Under the pieces are notes generated by a model that made no database searches, had not been told where the DNA came from, and saw only the letters and a list, made by a program, of their open reading frames with translations. The position numbers were made by a program, and so were the translations under genes. From a virus, in IMG/VR virus record IMGVR_UViG_3300005511_000085, positions 1-24,294 of that record: 24,294 nt of DNA. One strand, 5' to 3'. Positions 1-7,913 of the stretch are shown piece after piece. Within the stretch, counting starts at the first letter, position 1. Each line of letters starts with the position of its first letter.

Positions 1-2
1 CC

Positions 3-272
3 GATGCTCAGCGGCTGCAGCGCGACGCCGAAGCCCGCGCCGCCCGCTACCGTGCAATGTCCAAGGCCAGCGCGTCTGAGCGCGACCGTCTCGCAAGCGA
101 TGCGGCCCGACTCGACGCCAGTCTTGCAGAAGGCCGAGTCGTGGCTGAACAGCTCCGCGCAACTGTTATTGACCGTGACCAGCGAATCCAGCTCCTCGCC
201 GACGTCATCGCAGCCGATCGCTCCCTCTTCGACGGCGGCGCCGAGCCCGAGGCCGGCCAGGGCCAGCACTGA
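3..272 (+). CDS. Lysis accessory protein, inner-membrane spanin-like (3' part only)
   Basis: An open frame enters from the left edge and stops at 270-272. The visible 90 codons encode a charged, Ala/Arg/Glu-rich helix (LQRDAEARAARYRAM and onward) that reads as a periplasmic coiled coil. This is the look of Rz/LysB or DUF2514-type i-spanins, which link the inner to the outer membrane in the last step of lysis. The N-terminal membrane anchor would lie outside the window. Position supports the call: in P2 the lysis genes directly precede the tail completion genes R and S, and here the R-like start codon follows after 3 bases. Family assignment is inferred from position and composition; I see no diagnostic motif. 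The internal ATG at 57 is not needed as a start because the frame is open upstream. Confidence 0.6.
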   Translation, partial: DAQRLQRDAEARAARYRAMSKASASERDRLASDAARLDASLAEGRVVAEQLRATVIDRDQRIQLLADVIAADRSLFDGGAEPEAGQGQH

Positions 273-275
273 CCC

Positions 276-758
276 ATGAAGAAGCCGCAGCTGCTGCGCG
301 ACCACATCGCGCGCGCGTGCCCCGATTTGGCGACCAACCCGGAGAAGATGACGGTATTCGTCGAGGGCGGGAACATCGTGCACACCGGCACGCCGGCGCT
401 GTCCTTCGAGTACCGGTACACGGTGAATGTCGTCATCACCGACTGGGCCGACAGTACCGACACGCTCGTGGTGCCGGTGATCGCGTGGCTGAAGCGCCAC
501 CAGCCGGACATGTTCGACAACCCGGAGCGCCGCGCGAAGGGCTTCCGGTTCGTGGCCGAGATCATCGACCACAACACCGTCGACGTGAGCATCGAGCTCG
601 ACCTCACCGAAACGGTGGCCGTGAAGGGCGAGACGGTCGACGGCATCAACCGCCTCACCACGCGCCACATCGGCGAGCCGGTGCTCGCAGACGCGAGCCA
701 GGTAGAGACCGCGCTCGACCTCGCGGCAGAGTGGCGTGTCGAGCCATTGGACGGCTGA
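276..758 (+). CDS. R: Tail completion protein R (P2 gpR-like)
   Basis: A 160-aa protein beginning MKKPQLLRDHI, close to the roughly 155 aa of P2 gpR. In P2, gpR and gpS complete the head-proximal end of the tail so that it can join the capsid. The sequence shows the expected pattern of an N-terminal helix, a beta-rich middle (YRYTVNVVITDW) and conserved text around VIAWLKRHQPDMF. It lies between the lysis gene and S, exactly as in P2, with 2 bases between its stop and the next start. Product is cytoplasmic and virion-associated. The call is strong because family resemblance and gene order agree. Confidence 0.9.
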   Translation: MKKPQLLRDHIARACPDLATNPEKMTVFVEGGNIVHTGTPALSFEYRYTVNVVITDWADSTDTLVVPVIAWLKRHQPDMFDNPERRAKGFRFVAEIIDHNTVDVSIELDLTETVAVKGETVDGINRLTTRHIGEPVLADASQVETALDLAAEWRVEPLDG

Positions 759-760
759 CC

Positions 761-1225
761 ATGGCCGACGACCTTTCCCGCCTCGCGAACTGGGTGGCGC
801 CGTTGATCGCCGGCCTGTCGGTGCCTCGGCGTCGCGCCGCCATGGTGCAGGTCGCCACGTACATGCGCCGCAGCAACTCGCAGCGCATCGCCGAACAGCG
901 CAACCCGGACGGCTCGCCCTATGAGCCGCGCAAGCCGCGGCTGCGCGCGAAGAAGGGCAGCATCCGGCGCACCATGTTCGAGAAGCTGCGCCAGGCCAGG
1001 CTGCTGCGAAAGTCCGCGACAGCAGAGAGCGCCATGCTTACCATCAACGGGCGCAGCGCCCGCATTGCCCGCGTGCACCAGCAAGGCCTGCGCGACAAGG
1101 TCGATTGGCGGCGTCCGAACAGCCCGAGCATCGTCTATCCGCGTCGTGAGCTGCTGGGCTTCACCGACGCAGACATCGACGCCATCACCGACATCCTGCT
1201 GCGACACATCACCGCGGGCACCTGA
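761..1225 (+). CDS. S: Tail completion protein S / virion morphogenesis protein (P2 gpS-like)
   Basis: A 154-aa basic protein starting MADDLSRLANWV at 761; the frame is open far upstream, but this ATG sits just after the R stop and gives the normal family length (P2 gpS is about 150 aa). It belongs to the phage virion morphogenesis family (Phage_tail_S). Recognisable text includes the QRIAEQRNPDGSPYEPRKPR stretch and a C-terminal PRRELLGFTDADI segment, typical of gpS homologues. With gpR it finishes the tail and aids head joining. No strong ribosome-binding site is visible, so translation is probably coupled to R. The next gene, V, is separated by a 93-base gap, unusual in this tightly packed operon. 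Confidence 0.9.
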   Translation: MADDLSRLANWVAPLIAGLSVPRRRAAMVQVATYMRRSNSQRIAEQRNPDGSPYEPRKPRLRAKKGSIRRTMFEKLRQARLLRKSATAESAMLTINGRSARIARVHQQGLRDKVDWRRPNSPSIVYPRRELLGFTDADIDAITDILLRHITAGT

Positions 1226-1318
1226 CGTCGCACGGTGCCATGCAAGGCGCATCGGTGCCCGCCGCATGCACCGTTGCGTTCGCTCGCGCACGCGAGTGCG
1301 TTCCGGCACATTGGGCGC
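1226..1318 (+). promoter_or_regulatory. Gap with two inverted repeats upstream of gene V
   Basis: In an operon where genes otherwise touch, 93 non-coding bases precede V. They hold two dyads. Arms at 1232-1243 (acggtgccatgc) and 1264-1274 (gcatgcaccgt) match except for one bulged base, and CTCGCG at 1283-1288 faces CGCGAG at 1291-1296 across a 2-base loop. In P2 a late promoter (PV) lies at this position, so a promoter or RNA-processing element is possible. I see no TGT-N12-ACA Ogr-type site here, so the function is open. Confidence 0.35.
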
Positions 1319-2074
1319 ATGCCCGAAACGAGTGAAGCACCGCAACAATTCGCCGACCTGCTGCGTCTGCTGGCGAACATCGTGCGCGTGGGCACCATCG
1401 CCGACGTCGACCATGGCTCCACCCCACCTCTCGTGCGCGTGCAGCTCTCGGACTCGGTCACCAGCGACTGGCGGCCCTACCTCGAATTGCGCGCGGGCAA
1501 AACGGGCACATGGAATCCGCCCACGGTCGGCGAGGGCGTCGTCTTCCTCTCGCCCAACGGACTCACCGAAGGCGGATACGCGCTGCCAGGCATTCCAACC
1601 CAAAGCCATCCGACCCCCAGCTCGGACCCCAACAAGACGGTCACGAAGTACCCCGATGGCGCGGTCTTCGAGTACGACCATGCCGCGCACAAACTCAAGG
1701 TCACGCTGCCCGCGGACGGCACGGCCGACATCGAGGTGCCCGATGCGATCACGGTGAAGTGCAAGACGGCCGACGTGACCGCAAGCGAGAGCGCGAAGGT
1801 GCACTCGCAGGAGATCACGCTCGATGCGCCCATGAACATCGTCACCGGCCAGCTCGTCGTGCTGGGCCTGCTCACATACACCGCCGGCATGGCTGGCTCG
1901 GGCGTGGGGCCTGGCGGAAAGACGGCGCAGATCGACGGTGACATGCAGTTCATCAACGGGCATGGCCTCACGACCGATGGCGGCGACATCGTCGCGGGCG
2001 ACATCAGCCTGCTCGGCCACGGGCACATCGAGGAAGACGCCGGCGGCCGAACCGCGGGCGGTGCGGTGCCATGA
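1319..2074 (+). CDS. V: Baseplate central spike protein V (P2 gpV-like)
   Basis: A 251-aa protein taken from MPETSEAP at 1319; an in-frame ATG at 1235 would add 28 residues of poor, Pro/Arg/His-rich sequence and is rejected. gpV trimers form the membrane-piercing spike at the tail tip. The N-terminal half carries the OB-fold-like segment (GTIADVDHG, WNPPTVGEGVVFLSP), and the C-terminal half is a beta-helix of short repeats ending in GDISLLGHGHIEEDAGGR. The H234-G-H236 motif corresponds to the HxH that coordinates an iron ion at the apex of the P2 spike. It is some 40 aa longer than P2 gpV (about 211 aa). The stop overlaps the W start by 4 bases (ATGA), so the two are translationally coupled. 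Confidence 0.93.
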   Translation: MPETSEAPQQFADLLRLLANIVRVGTIADVDHGSTPPLVRVQLSDSVTSDWRPYLELRAGKTGTWNPPTVGEGVVFLSPNGLTEGGYALPGIPTQSHPTPSSDPNKTVTKYPDGAVFEYDHAAHKLKVTLPADGTADIEVPDAITVKCKTADVTASESAKVHSQEITLDAPMNIVTGQLVVLGLLTYTAGMAGSGVGPGGKTAQIDGDMQFINGHGLTTDGGDIVAGDISLLGHGHIEEDAGGRTAGGAVP

Positions 2075-2415
2075 GCGGAATCTCCAACCGCAACGGCCGG
2101 ATGCTCGCGCGCCGCGACCACATCGGGCAGTCGATCACCGACATCCTCACCACGCCCATCGGCTCGCGGCTGATGCGCCGCAACTACGGCAGCTTCCTGC
2201 CGCAGCTGGTCGACCATCCGGCGACCGATGCCAACCGGCTGCGCCTCATCGCAGCCACCGCGCAGGCCATCATGAAGTGGGAGCCTCGCACACGCCTGCT
2301 CAGCGTCCGGGTCGGCTTCAACGCGCAGGGTCAGTGCCAGCTGTCCATTGCGCGGCGCGACATCAACAGCGACGACAGCCTGACCTTCACCGTCAACGTG
2401 AGGGCCGGCGCATGA
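2071..2415 (+). CDS. W: Baseplate wedge protein W (GPW/gp25 family)
   Basis: A 114-aa protein, against about 115 aa for P2 gpW. It carries the gp25-like core: an early helix (DHIGQSITDILTTPIGSR), then RRNYGS and the conserved EPR of KWEPRTRLLSVRV. gp25-type proteins share the lysozyme-like fold without activity, form the inner baseplate and contact the sheath to start its polymerisation. It overlaps V upstream (ATGA at 2071-2074) and J downstream (ATGA at 2412-2415), giving a tightly coupled V-W-J block as in P2. Confidence 0.95.
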   Translation: MSGISNRNGRMLARRDHIGQSITDILTTPIGSRLMRRNYGSFLPQLVDHPATDANRLRLIAATAQAIMKWEPRTRLLSVRVGFNAQGQCQLSIARRDINSDDSLTFTVNVRAGA

Positions 2416-3308
2416 GCATGGACATGACGCTGTTGCCGCCGCCCGCGGTCATCGAGTCGCTGGACTTCGAGATCATCCTGCAGACCCGCAAAGCGCAGTT
2501 CCAGCAGCTGTGCGATGACGCCGGCGTCGAGTACGCCCTCGTGCTGGAGTCCGATCCGGTCGCCAAGCTGCTCGAAGTCATGGCGTACCAGGAACTGCTG
2601 ATGCGCCAGCGCATCAACGATGCGGCCAAGGCCTGCATGCTGGCCTATGCCAAGGGCACCGACCTCGACAACCTGGCCGCCAACTACCAGGTCACGCGCC
2701 TGATCGTGACGACGGCCGATCCCGATGCTGTGCCGCCGGTGGCCGCGGTCTACGAAGACGACGAACGCTTCCGCGAGCGGATTCAGCTCGCGCCGGAAGG
2801 CATCACCACCGCCGGACCGGTGGACAGCTACCGGTTCCACACGCTCACCGCCAGCGCGCAGGTCGCGAGCGTCGCGGTCGACAGCCCGATTCCCGGCACC
2901 GTCCGCGTCACTGTGCTGTCCACCGATGACAGCGGTGTCGCCACCGAGGCACTGCTAGACACCGTGCGGGCCGCGCTCAATGTCGAGAAGATCCGCCCGC
3001 TGTGCGACGCGGTTCTCGTGCAGGACGCCGACATCATCGAGACGGCCATCGTGGCGACCGTGTACCGCAAGGAAGGCGCCGCGGGCGACATCGCCCTGTC
3101 CAATGGCAAGGCAGCGCTCGCGAAGTGGCTGCTGAGCGTGCGAAAGCTCGGCGAAGGCCTCGCCCTGTCCGGCATCGATGCCGCGCTGCATCAGCCTGGC
3201 GTGAAACGCGTCGAGATCTCGACGCCGGCGGCCGACGTCCTGTGCACGAATACCCAATGGGTGCGCATCAGTGGCGTCACCGTGCTCGAAGAGGTCGTCA
3301 GTGAATAG
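2412..3308 (+). CDS. J: Baseplate assembly protein J (P2 gpJ-like)
   Basis: A 298-aa protein (P2 gpJ about 302 aa) of the Baseplate_J family, which forms the wedge arms of the baseplate with gpW and gpI. Family text is visible: DFEIILQTRKAQF near the start, LESDPVAKLLEVMAYQEL and LRQRIN-like MRQRINDAAKACMLAYA, then the beta-strand region YRFHTLTASAQVASVAVDSP followed by PGTVRVTVLS. The start at 2412 lies inside the W stop and gives the normal length; a much longer upstream open frame is a shadow over W and V. Its end overlaps the I gene by 8 bases. Confidence 0.95.
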   Translation: MSMDMTLLPPPAVIESLDFEIILQTRKAQFQQLCDDAGVEYALVLESDPVAKLLEVMAYQELLMRQRINDAAKACMLAYAKGTDLDNLAANYQVTRLIVTTADPDAVPPVAAVYEDDERFRERIQLAPEGITTAGPVDSYRFHTLTASAQVASVAVDSPIPGTVRVTVLSTDDSGVATEALLDTVRAALNVEKIRPLCDAVLVQDADIIETAIVATVYRKEGAAGDIALSNGKAALAKWLLSVRKLGEGLALSGIDAALHQPGVKRVEISTPAADVLCTNTQWVRISGVTVLEEVVSE

Positions 3309-3879
3309 CGCTTCCGCCGCGCAGCGCCTGCTGCCGCCGAACCGGACGCCGCTGGAGCTGGCGCTCGCCGGCACGTCGCCGCTCGATCTCGACACCGCCG
3401 GGCTGCGCCACCTGTGGACTGCCATGCTGTGCCTTGCGCCGCTGCTGCCCTGGCTGTCATGGACCCTGTCCGTCGAAGCCTGGCACGAAGCCAAGTCCGA
3501 CGACGCGCGGCGCGCGCTGATCCTGTCGAGCATCGAAATCCACCGGCACAAGGGCACGCCCTGGGCGATTCGCCTGCTCATCCGTTCGCTGGGCTTCGGC
3601 GAGGTGGACATCATCGAGCGCGTCGGCGGCCGGAAGCACGACGGCACGATCCGCCGCAACGGGATCTATCCGCACGCACCGCTGGCAACGACCTGGGCGA
3701 CCTACATGGTTGCGTTCCAGCGCCCGATCACCAACGCCCAGGCCGAACGCCTGCGCAAGCTCCTGCCATCCGTCGCGCCGGCGCGCTGCCACTTGGTGGC
3801 GCTGCGCTACGCCGCAGTCGCAAACAGCCACAACGGCGCGACGCGACGCGATGGCGCCTACAACCACGGAAGCGCCTGA
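3301..3879 (+). CDS. I: Tail protein I (P2 gpI-like baseplate protein), GTG start
   Basis: A 192-aa protein (P2 gpI about 176 aa) of the phage tail protein I family, the baseplate wedge component that carries the tail fibre. The family segments SVEAWHEAKSDDARR, HRHKGTPWAIRLLI and LGFGEVDIIER are clear. I chose the GTG at 3301, which gives VNSASAAQRLLPPNRTPLE, the usual gpI N-terminus. The ATG at 3271 would add residues read from inside J in another frame. The start overlaps the end of J by 8 bases, consistent with coupling. The C-terminal RRDGAYNHGSA-type ending is common just before fibre genes. Confidence 0.92.
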   Translation: MNSASAAQRLLPPNRTPLELALAGTSPLDLDTAGLRHLWTAMLCLAPLLPWLSWTLSVEAWHEAKSDDARRALILSSIEIHRHKGTPWAIRLLIRSLGFGEVDIIERVGGRKHDGTIRRNGIYPHAPLATTWATYMVAFQRPITNAQAERLRKLLPSVAPARCHLVALRYAAVANSHNGATRRDGAYNHGSA

Positions 3880-3880
3880 C

Positions 3881-5485
3881 ATGGCAAACCTCAACGAGTC
3901 CGACGTCTGGGTAGATGGCATCTACCAGCTGGAGGAAGACGACCCCGTCCTCGGCGGGCCGACCGGCATCGACAACCGCGCCCCGCGCGAGCTGGCAAGC
4001 CGCGCGCTTTACCAGCGTGTCCGCAACGTCACGCCATGGGCCGCGACCTTCGCCTATCCGGCCAACGTGGCGTATGTCAGCTACAACGGCACGACGTGGA
4101 AAAGCGTCGGCGACAGCCTGAACGTGGCGCCCGGCACGGATGCGGAGAAATGGGTCCGCTGGGGTTTCACGCTCGCCGAACTCAATGCATCGCTCGGCAA
4201 TGCGGTGGCGGCGCACGAGGCGAAGGTGGACCCTCACCCGCAGTACGCGACAAACGACGACCTGACAGCCCACGTCAACGCGGCCAACCCTCACGCGCAG
4301 TACGTGCGCCACGATGCGGCCCAAGGCCTGACCGGCCTTCAGGCCACGCAGGCGAGAGCGAACATCGGCGCGGAGGCCGCGGGCACCGCGGTGGCCGAGC
4401 TGCAGAAGAATGCGGCACGGTATGCGGTCGACACCGGCCCGGCGAACGCTTGCGCCGTGGCCTACGCGCCCGCCATTGCGGCGCTGCTCGATGGCATGGA
4501 GCTGTGGTTTCAGGCGGCAGCTTCCAACACGGGCGCGGCAACTCTGAACGTGAACGGCATCGGTGCCAAGCCGCTGGTCGGCGGCGCACAGGCCGCGCTG
4601 CAGGCCGGCGAGATCGTCGCCGGCGGAAAGTGCCACGTCGTGTGGAATGCGGCGCTCCCCGCCTTCGTGCTGCTCGAATGCACCGGCGCCGCCTCGCAGG
4701 TGGCACCGGGTTCGAAGCCGGCTCACGCAGTGCAGGTCGCGCAGGCGGCCGGCGTGGTCGGGAGCGTGCGCAACCTCCGGGCCATTCAGGCGGCGGCAGC
4801 AGCAACGCTCACGATCACTGCGGACGAAATCGTCCTCGAGTCGGCCTTGGGCGGCAGCCGCTACTGCCTCGCAGGCTTCAACAAGACTGTCAACCTCGCG
4901 ACTGTGGGCGCCGGCGGCATGGACACCGGCGCTGCGCCCGCGTCCGGCTGGGTCGCCTTCTATGCCATCGCCAATCCCGCGACCGGTGCGAGCAACGTCA
5001 TCGGTGTGAATGCGACGGCCGCTGCCGCGCCCGAGATCTATGCGGGCGCCAGCATGCCCGCCGGCTACAGCCACTGCGCCCTGATCGGCGTCTGGCCCAC
5101 GACGGCAGGGGGCCTGCTGCCTGTTGCGAGGCAGGTCGACCGGACGGTGCACTACTACAGCAACCCCTATGCGGGCGCGGGCGCCGGCGCCTTCACAGCG
5201 CTTTCCCTTGCGGGGTCTGTGCCGAAGAACGCGATCTCCTTCCGCGGGAACATGGCCATGTCGCCATCGTCAGCCGCCGGGCCGATCAGCATGGCCGTAT
5301 GTCCCACCGCCGGCGGCCAGGCAACGCCCGGCTACGTGGCCGCGCAGACCTACGGCGGCGTGGGCCAGACCGTGGGCGGGACGATTCCCGACTGCCCGAT
5401 CTTCACGCCGCAGACGACCTACTACGCCACGGGCGGCGGCGGCAGTGGCTCGTACGTTTTCAACATCTACGCCTACACCTTCTGA
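3881..5485 (+). CDS. Tail fibre protein
   Basis: A 534-aa protein in the position of P2 gpH, though shorter (P2 gpH is about 669 aa). The N-terminus (MANLNESDVWVDGIYQLEEDD) should dock on the baseplate. Residues about 58-95 (YNGTTWKSVGDSLNVAPGT, then KWVRWG) resemble a small carbohydrate-binding module of the CBM5/12 type. HPQY (residues 119-122) and HAQY (138-141) are the histidine/tyrosine repeats found in trimeric phage fibres. The long remainder is Ala/Gly-rich beta-structure ending in a glycine run and YVFNIYAYTF, as expected for a receptor-binding tip. It starts one base after the I stop. The distal part is host-range determining in this family and cannot be assigned a receptor from sequence. 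Confidence 0.88.
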   Translation: MANLNESDVWVDGIYQLEEDDPVLGGPTGIDNRAPRELASRALYQRVRNVTPWAATFAYPANVAYVSYNGTTWKSVGDSLNVAPGTDAEKWVRWGFTLAELNASLGNAVAAHEAKVDPHPQYATNDDLTAHVNAANPHAQYVRHDAAQGLTGLQATQARANIGAEAAGTAVAELQKNAARYAVDTGPANACAVAYAPAIAALLDGMELWFQAAASNTGAATLNVNGIGAKPLVGGAQAALQAGEIVAGGKCHVVWNAALPAFVLLECTGAASQVAPGSKPAHAVQVAQAAGVVGSVRNLRAIQAAAAATLTITADEIVLESALGGSRYCLAGFNKTVNLATVGAGGMDTGAAPASGWVAFYAIANPATGASNVIGVNATAAAAPEIYAGASMPAGYSHCALIGVWPTTAGGLLPVARQVDRTVHYYSNPYAGAGAGAFTALSLAGSVPKNAISFRGNMAMSPSSAAGPISMAVCPTAGGQATPGYVAAQTYGGVGQTVGGTIPDCPIFTPQTTYYATGGGGSGSYVFNIYAYTF

Positions 5486-5493
5486 GGACAACC

Positions 5494-5661
5494 ATGCTCA
5501 TTCACGTGCAGTTCAAAGACGCGCGCCAGGAGGTCGTTGTCGCGTCCTTCTTGTGCCCGCAGGATCCGGACGTCTTCCCTTATCAGGGGACCGTCGACAG
5601 CGAGGACTCGCGCTATCTGGCCTTCGCCGCCACCCTGCCCGCGCCGTCGTTCCCAGGCTAG
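5494..5661 (+). CDS. Small fibre-adjacent phage protein, 55 aa, unknown function
   Basis: A 55-aa reading frame starting MLIHVQFKDARQEVVVASF and including CPQDPDVFPYQGTVDSEDSRY. It has a good ribosome-binding site (GAGGA, five bases before the ATG). Short proteins with a PQDP...YxGxVDxxDxRY pattern are common directly after tail-fibre genes in P2- and Mu-like phages, sometimes as the N-terminal part of fibre chaperones. Here it stands where the P2 fibre-assembly gene G would be, but is far too short to be gpG. It could be a small fibre assembly factor or a reduced remnant of one. I regard it as a real gene because of start signal, position and family-like text. Confidence 0.7.
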   Translation: MLIHVQFKDARQEVVVASFLCPQDPDVFPYQGTVDSEDSRYLAFAATLPAPSFPG

Positions 5662-5718
5662 CGCGCGGCGGCCGTCACGTCAGCAGTTCCATTCATCTTT
5701 CCCATCGGAGAACCCACC

Positions 5719-6915
5719 ATGCCCACCGAATACCACCACGGCGTACGCGTTTTCGAAGTCGACGAAGGCGGCGCCACCATCCGTGTCGTCAGCACAGCCA
5801 TCATCGGTCTGGTGGCGACCGCGCCCGACGCCGACGTCGACGCCTTCCCGCTCAACACGCCCGTGCTGCTCACGAACCCCGCCGGCAGCGTGGGCAAGGC
5901 CGGCGCGTCCGGCACGCTCGGCCAAGCGCTGAAGGCAATCGGCCAGCAAGCCCAGGCCATCACCGTCGTCGTGCGCGTCGAGCCTGGCGTCGACGATGCC
6001 GCGACCACCAGCAACGTGATCGGCACGACCACCGCCAACGGGCAGAAGACCGGCCTGCAGGCGCTGCTCGCTGCGCAGGGTCAGCTGGGCGTGAAGCCGC
6101 GGATCATCGGCGCGCCGGGCCTGGATACCGAAGCGGTCGCCATCGAGATCGGCACCGTCGCCGAACAGCTGCGCGGCTTCGGATACGTGGCCGCGCGCAA
6201 GGCTGACGGCATGGCCTATGCGACCAAGAAGGAAGAAGCCACCACCTACCGAGCGAAGTTCGGCAAGCGTGAGCTGATGGTCATCTGGCCGAACTTCCTT
6301 GCATGGAACATCACGACCAACGAGGCCGACCCGGTGCCGGCCACCGCCTACGCGCTCGGCCTGCGCGCGAAACTCGACCAGCAGATCGGCTGGCACAAGA
6401 CGCTGTCCAACATCGTCGTGAACGGTCCGCAGGGCCTGACGGCCGACGTGTTCTTCGATCTGCAGAGCCCGAGCAGCGACACGACGTACCTCAACGCCCT
6501 CGAAGTCACCACGATCATCAACCGCAGCGGATACCGCTTCTGGGGCAACCGCACCACCGAGGCGCAGGGCGGGAAGTTCTTCTTCGAGAACTACACGCGC
6601 ACCGCGCAGGTGCTCGCGGACACGATTGCGGAAGCGCATTTCACGTTCGTGGACAAGCCGATGCACCCGAGCCTGGTGAAGGACATGCTCGCCAGCATCA
6701 ACGCCAAGGGCCGCGACCTCGTGATCGGCGGCTATCTCATCGGCTTCGAGGCGTTCCTCAATCCGGACCTGAACCCGAAGGAAGAACTGGCCCAGGGCCG
6801 TCTGCGCATCAGCTACCGCTACACGCCAGTGCCGCCGCTGGAAGACCTGGGCTTCAACCAGTCGATCACCGACGACTTTCTCGCCAACTTCGCCGCGGCC
6901 GTGCAGGCCGCCTGA
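5719..6915 (+). CDS. FI: Major tail sheath protein FI
   Basis: A 398-aa protein, nearly identical in length to P2 gpFI (about 396 aa), of the contractile tail sheath family. It begins MPTEYHHGVRVFEVDEGG and contains typical sheath text: IRVVSTAIIGLVATAPDAD, the central FLAWNITTNEADPVPATAYALGLRA region, GYRFWGNRTT, and the C-terminal RLRISYRYTPVPPLEDLGF. Many copies surround the tube and contract at infection. The start has a clear ribosome-binding site (CGGAGA about 8 bases upstream), unlike most genes in the operon, in keeping with high production. It is followed by FII after 33 bases. Confidence 0.97.
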   Translation: MPTEYHHGVRVFEVDEGGATIRVVSTAIIGLVATAPDADVDAFPLNTPVLLTNPAGSVGKAGASGTLGQALKAIGQQAQAITVVVRVEPGVDDAATTSNVIGTTTANGQKTGLQALLAAQGQLGVKPRIIGAPGLDTEAVAIEIGTVAEQLRGFGYVAARKADGMAYATKKEEATTYRAKFGKRELMVIWPNFLAWNITTNEADPVPATAYALGLRAKLDQQIGWHKTLSNIVVNGPQGLTADVFFDLQSPSSDTTYLNALEVTTIINRSGYRFWGNRTTEAQGGKFFFENYTRTAQVLADTIAEAHFTFVDKPMHPSLVKDMLASINAKGRDLVIGGYLIGFEAFLNPDLNPKEELAQGRLRISYRYTPVPPLEDLGFNQSITDDFLANFAAAVQAA

Positions 6916-6948
6916 TCGACCTCACCACACATCGCATAGGAGCACACC

Positions 6949-7470
6949 ATGGCCCTGCCCAAGAAACTCAAGAACTTCGCCCTCTTCGGCGACGGGGAAA
7001 CGTGGGTCGGAGAGATCCCCAGCGTCACCCTTCCCACCATCGCCAAGAAGACGGAGGAATACCGCGCCGGCGGCATGCACGGCCCCGTCGAGATCGACCT
7101 CGGCCACGAAAAGCTCGAGCTGAAGCTGAAGTCGGGCGGCCTCAAGGTCGCGCTGATCGCCATGCTGGGCAGCCAGGCCGTGGGCACCAACGTGTTCCGC
7201 TTCGCGGGCGCTTATCAGGAAGACGCCACCGGCGCCGTCACCGCGGTGGAAGTCATCGCGCGCGGTCGCCTCAAGGAGTGGAACCCGAACGAAGCCAAGG
7301 CCGGCGACGACAACGACCACGACTTCACCGTCGCGCTCAGCTACTACAAGGTCACGGTCGACGGCGCCGACCTGCTGGAGATCGACGTGCCCGGCATGGT
7401 CTTCAAGGTTTCCGACAACGACATGTACAGCGCGATCCGCTTCGCCATCGGCCTCGCCGCGGCGCTGTGA
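6949..7470 (+). CDS. FII: Major tail tube protein FII
   Basis: A 173-aa protein (P2 gpFII about 172 aa) that forms the inner tube through which DNA passes. The family pattern is plain: LPKKLKNFALFGDGETWVGE at the start, LPTIAKKTEEYRAGGMHGPV, DLGHEKLELKLKSGG and the strand-rich C-terminus with IDVPGMVFKVSDNDMYSAI. It starts with the strong ribosome-binding site TAGGAG seven bases before the ATG and follows the sheath gene, the usual pairing of the two most abundant tail proteins. About 60 non-coding bases separate it from E. Confidence 0.97.
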   Translation: MALPKKLKNFALFGDGETWVGEIPSVTLPTIAKKTEEYRAGGMHGPVEIDLGHEKLELKLKSGGLKVALIAMLGSQAVGTNVFRFAGAYQEDATGAVTAVEVIARGRLKEWNPNEAKAGDDNDHDFTVALSYYKVTVDGADLLEIDVPGMVFKVSDNDMYSAIRFAIGLAAAL

Positions 7471-7529
7471 CGCCTGCCGAGCGCATCGACTTCCCGCCCA
7501 TCGCCCTTCCCCACACCTGAGATCACGTC

Positions 7530-7913
7530 ATGAACCTCGACCAGACCAGCACCGACACCACCACCGCCAGCGACGCCGCAACCCAGGCCGATGGCTCGAC
7601 TGCGCCCGCCGTTGCCGCCGCCCTGCCCAACACCATCGTGCTCGACGTGCCCGTCAAGCGCGGAACGACCAGCATCGCGGAGGTCACGCTGCGCAAGCCG
7701 AACGCCGGGGAGCCGCGCGGGCTGTCGCTGCAGCGGCTGCACCAGGCCGACGCCGACGAACTGCTGAAGCTGCTGCCGCGCATCAGCTCGCCCAGCCTCA
7801 CCCCGCCCGAGTGCGCGCAGCTCGACCCGGCCGACCTGTCCGAAGCGGGAGGCATCGTCATCAGTTTTTTGCTGAAGAAATCGCTGCGGGACGCGGTCTT
7901 GCAGAACGCGTAG
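7530..7913 (+). CDS. E: Tail assembly chaperone E (P2 gpE-like, zero-frame product)
   Basis: A 127-aa protein of the P2-type tail assembly chaperone group (Phage_TAC_7). A disordered Thr/Ala-rich N-terminus (about 35 residues) is followed by the conserved TIVLDVPVKRGTTSIAEVTLRKP segment and a helical region ending in GIVISFLLKKSL. Such chaperones coat the tape measure while the tube polymerises. Near the 3' end lies a run of six T followed by G (7865-7871), the site at which P2 makes a longer frameshifted product. The protein is longer than P2 gpE (about 91 aa), mainly from the N-terminal tail. Confidence 0.9.
   Translation: MNLDQTSTDTTTASDAATQADGSTAPAVAAALPNTIVLDVPVKRGTTSIAEVTLRKPNAGEPRGLSLQRLHQADADELLKLLPRISSPSLTPPECAQLDPADLSEAGGIVISFLLKKSLRDAVLQNA

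Noticed and set aside
1235-1318. Upstream ATG of gene V giving 28 extra residues
   Set aside because: The added residues are unlike the family N-terminus and would translate through the inverted-repeat gap; MPETSEAP at 1319 fits better.
47-2026. A 659-codon minus-strand open frame over the lysis, R, S and V region
   Set aside because: A shadow of high G+C coding sequence; its translation is low-complexity Arg/Ala/His-rich, and the plus-strand genes have clear family matches.
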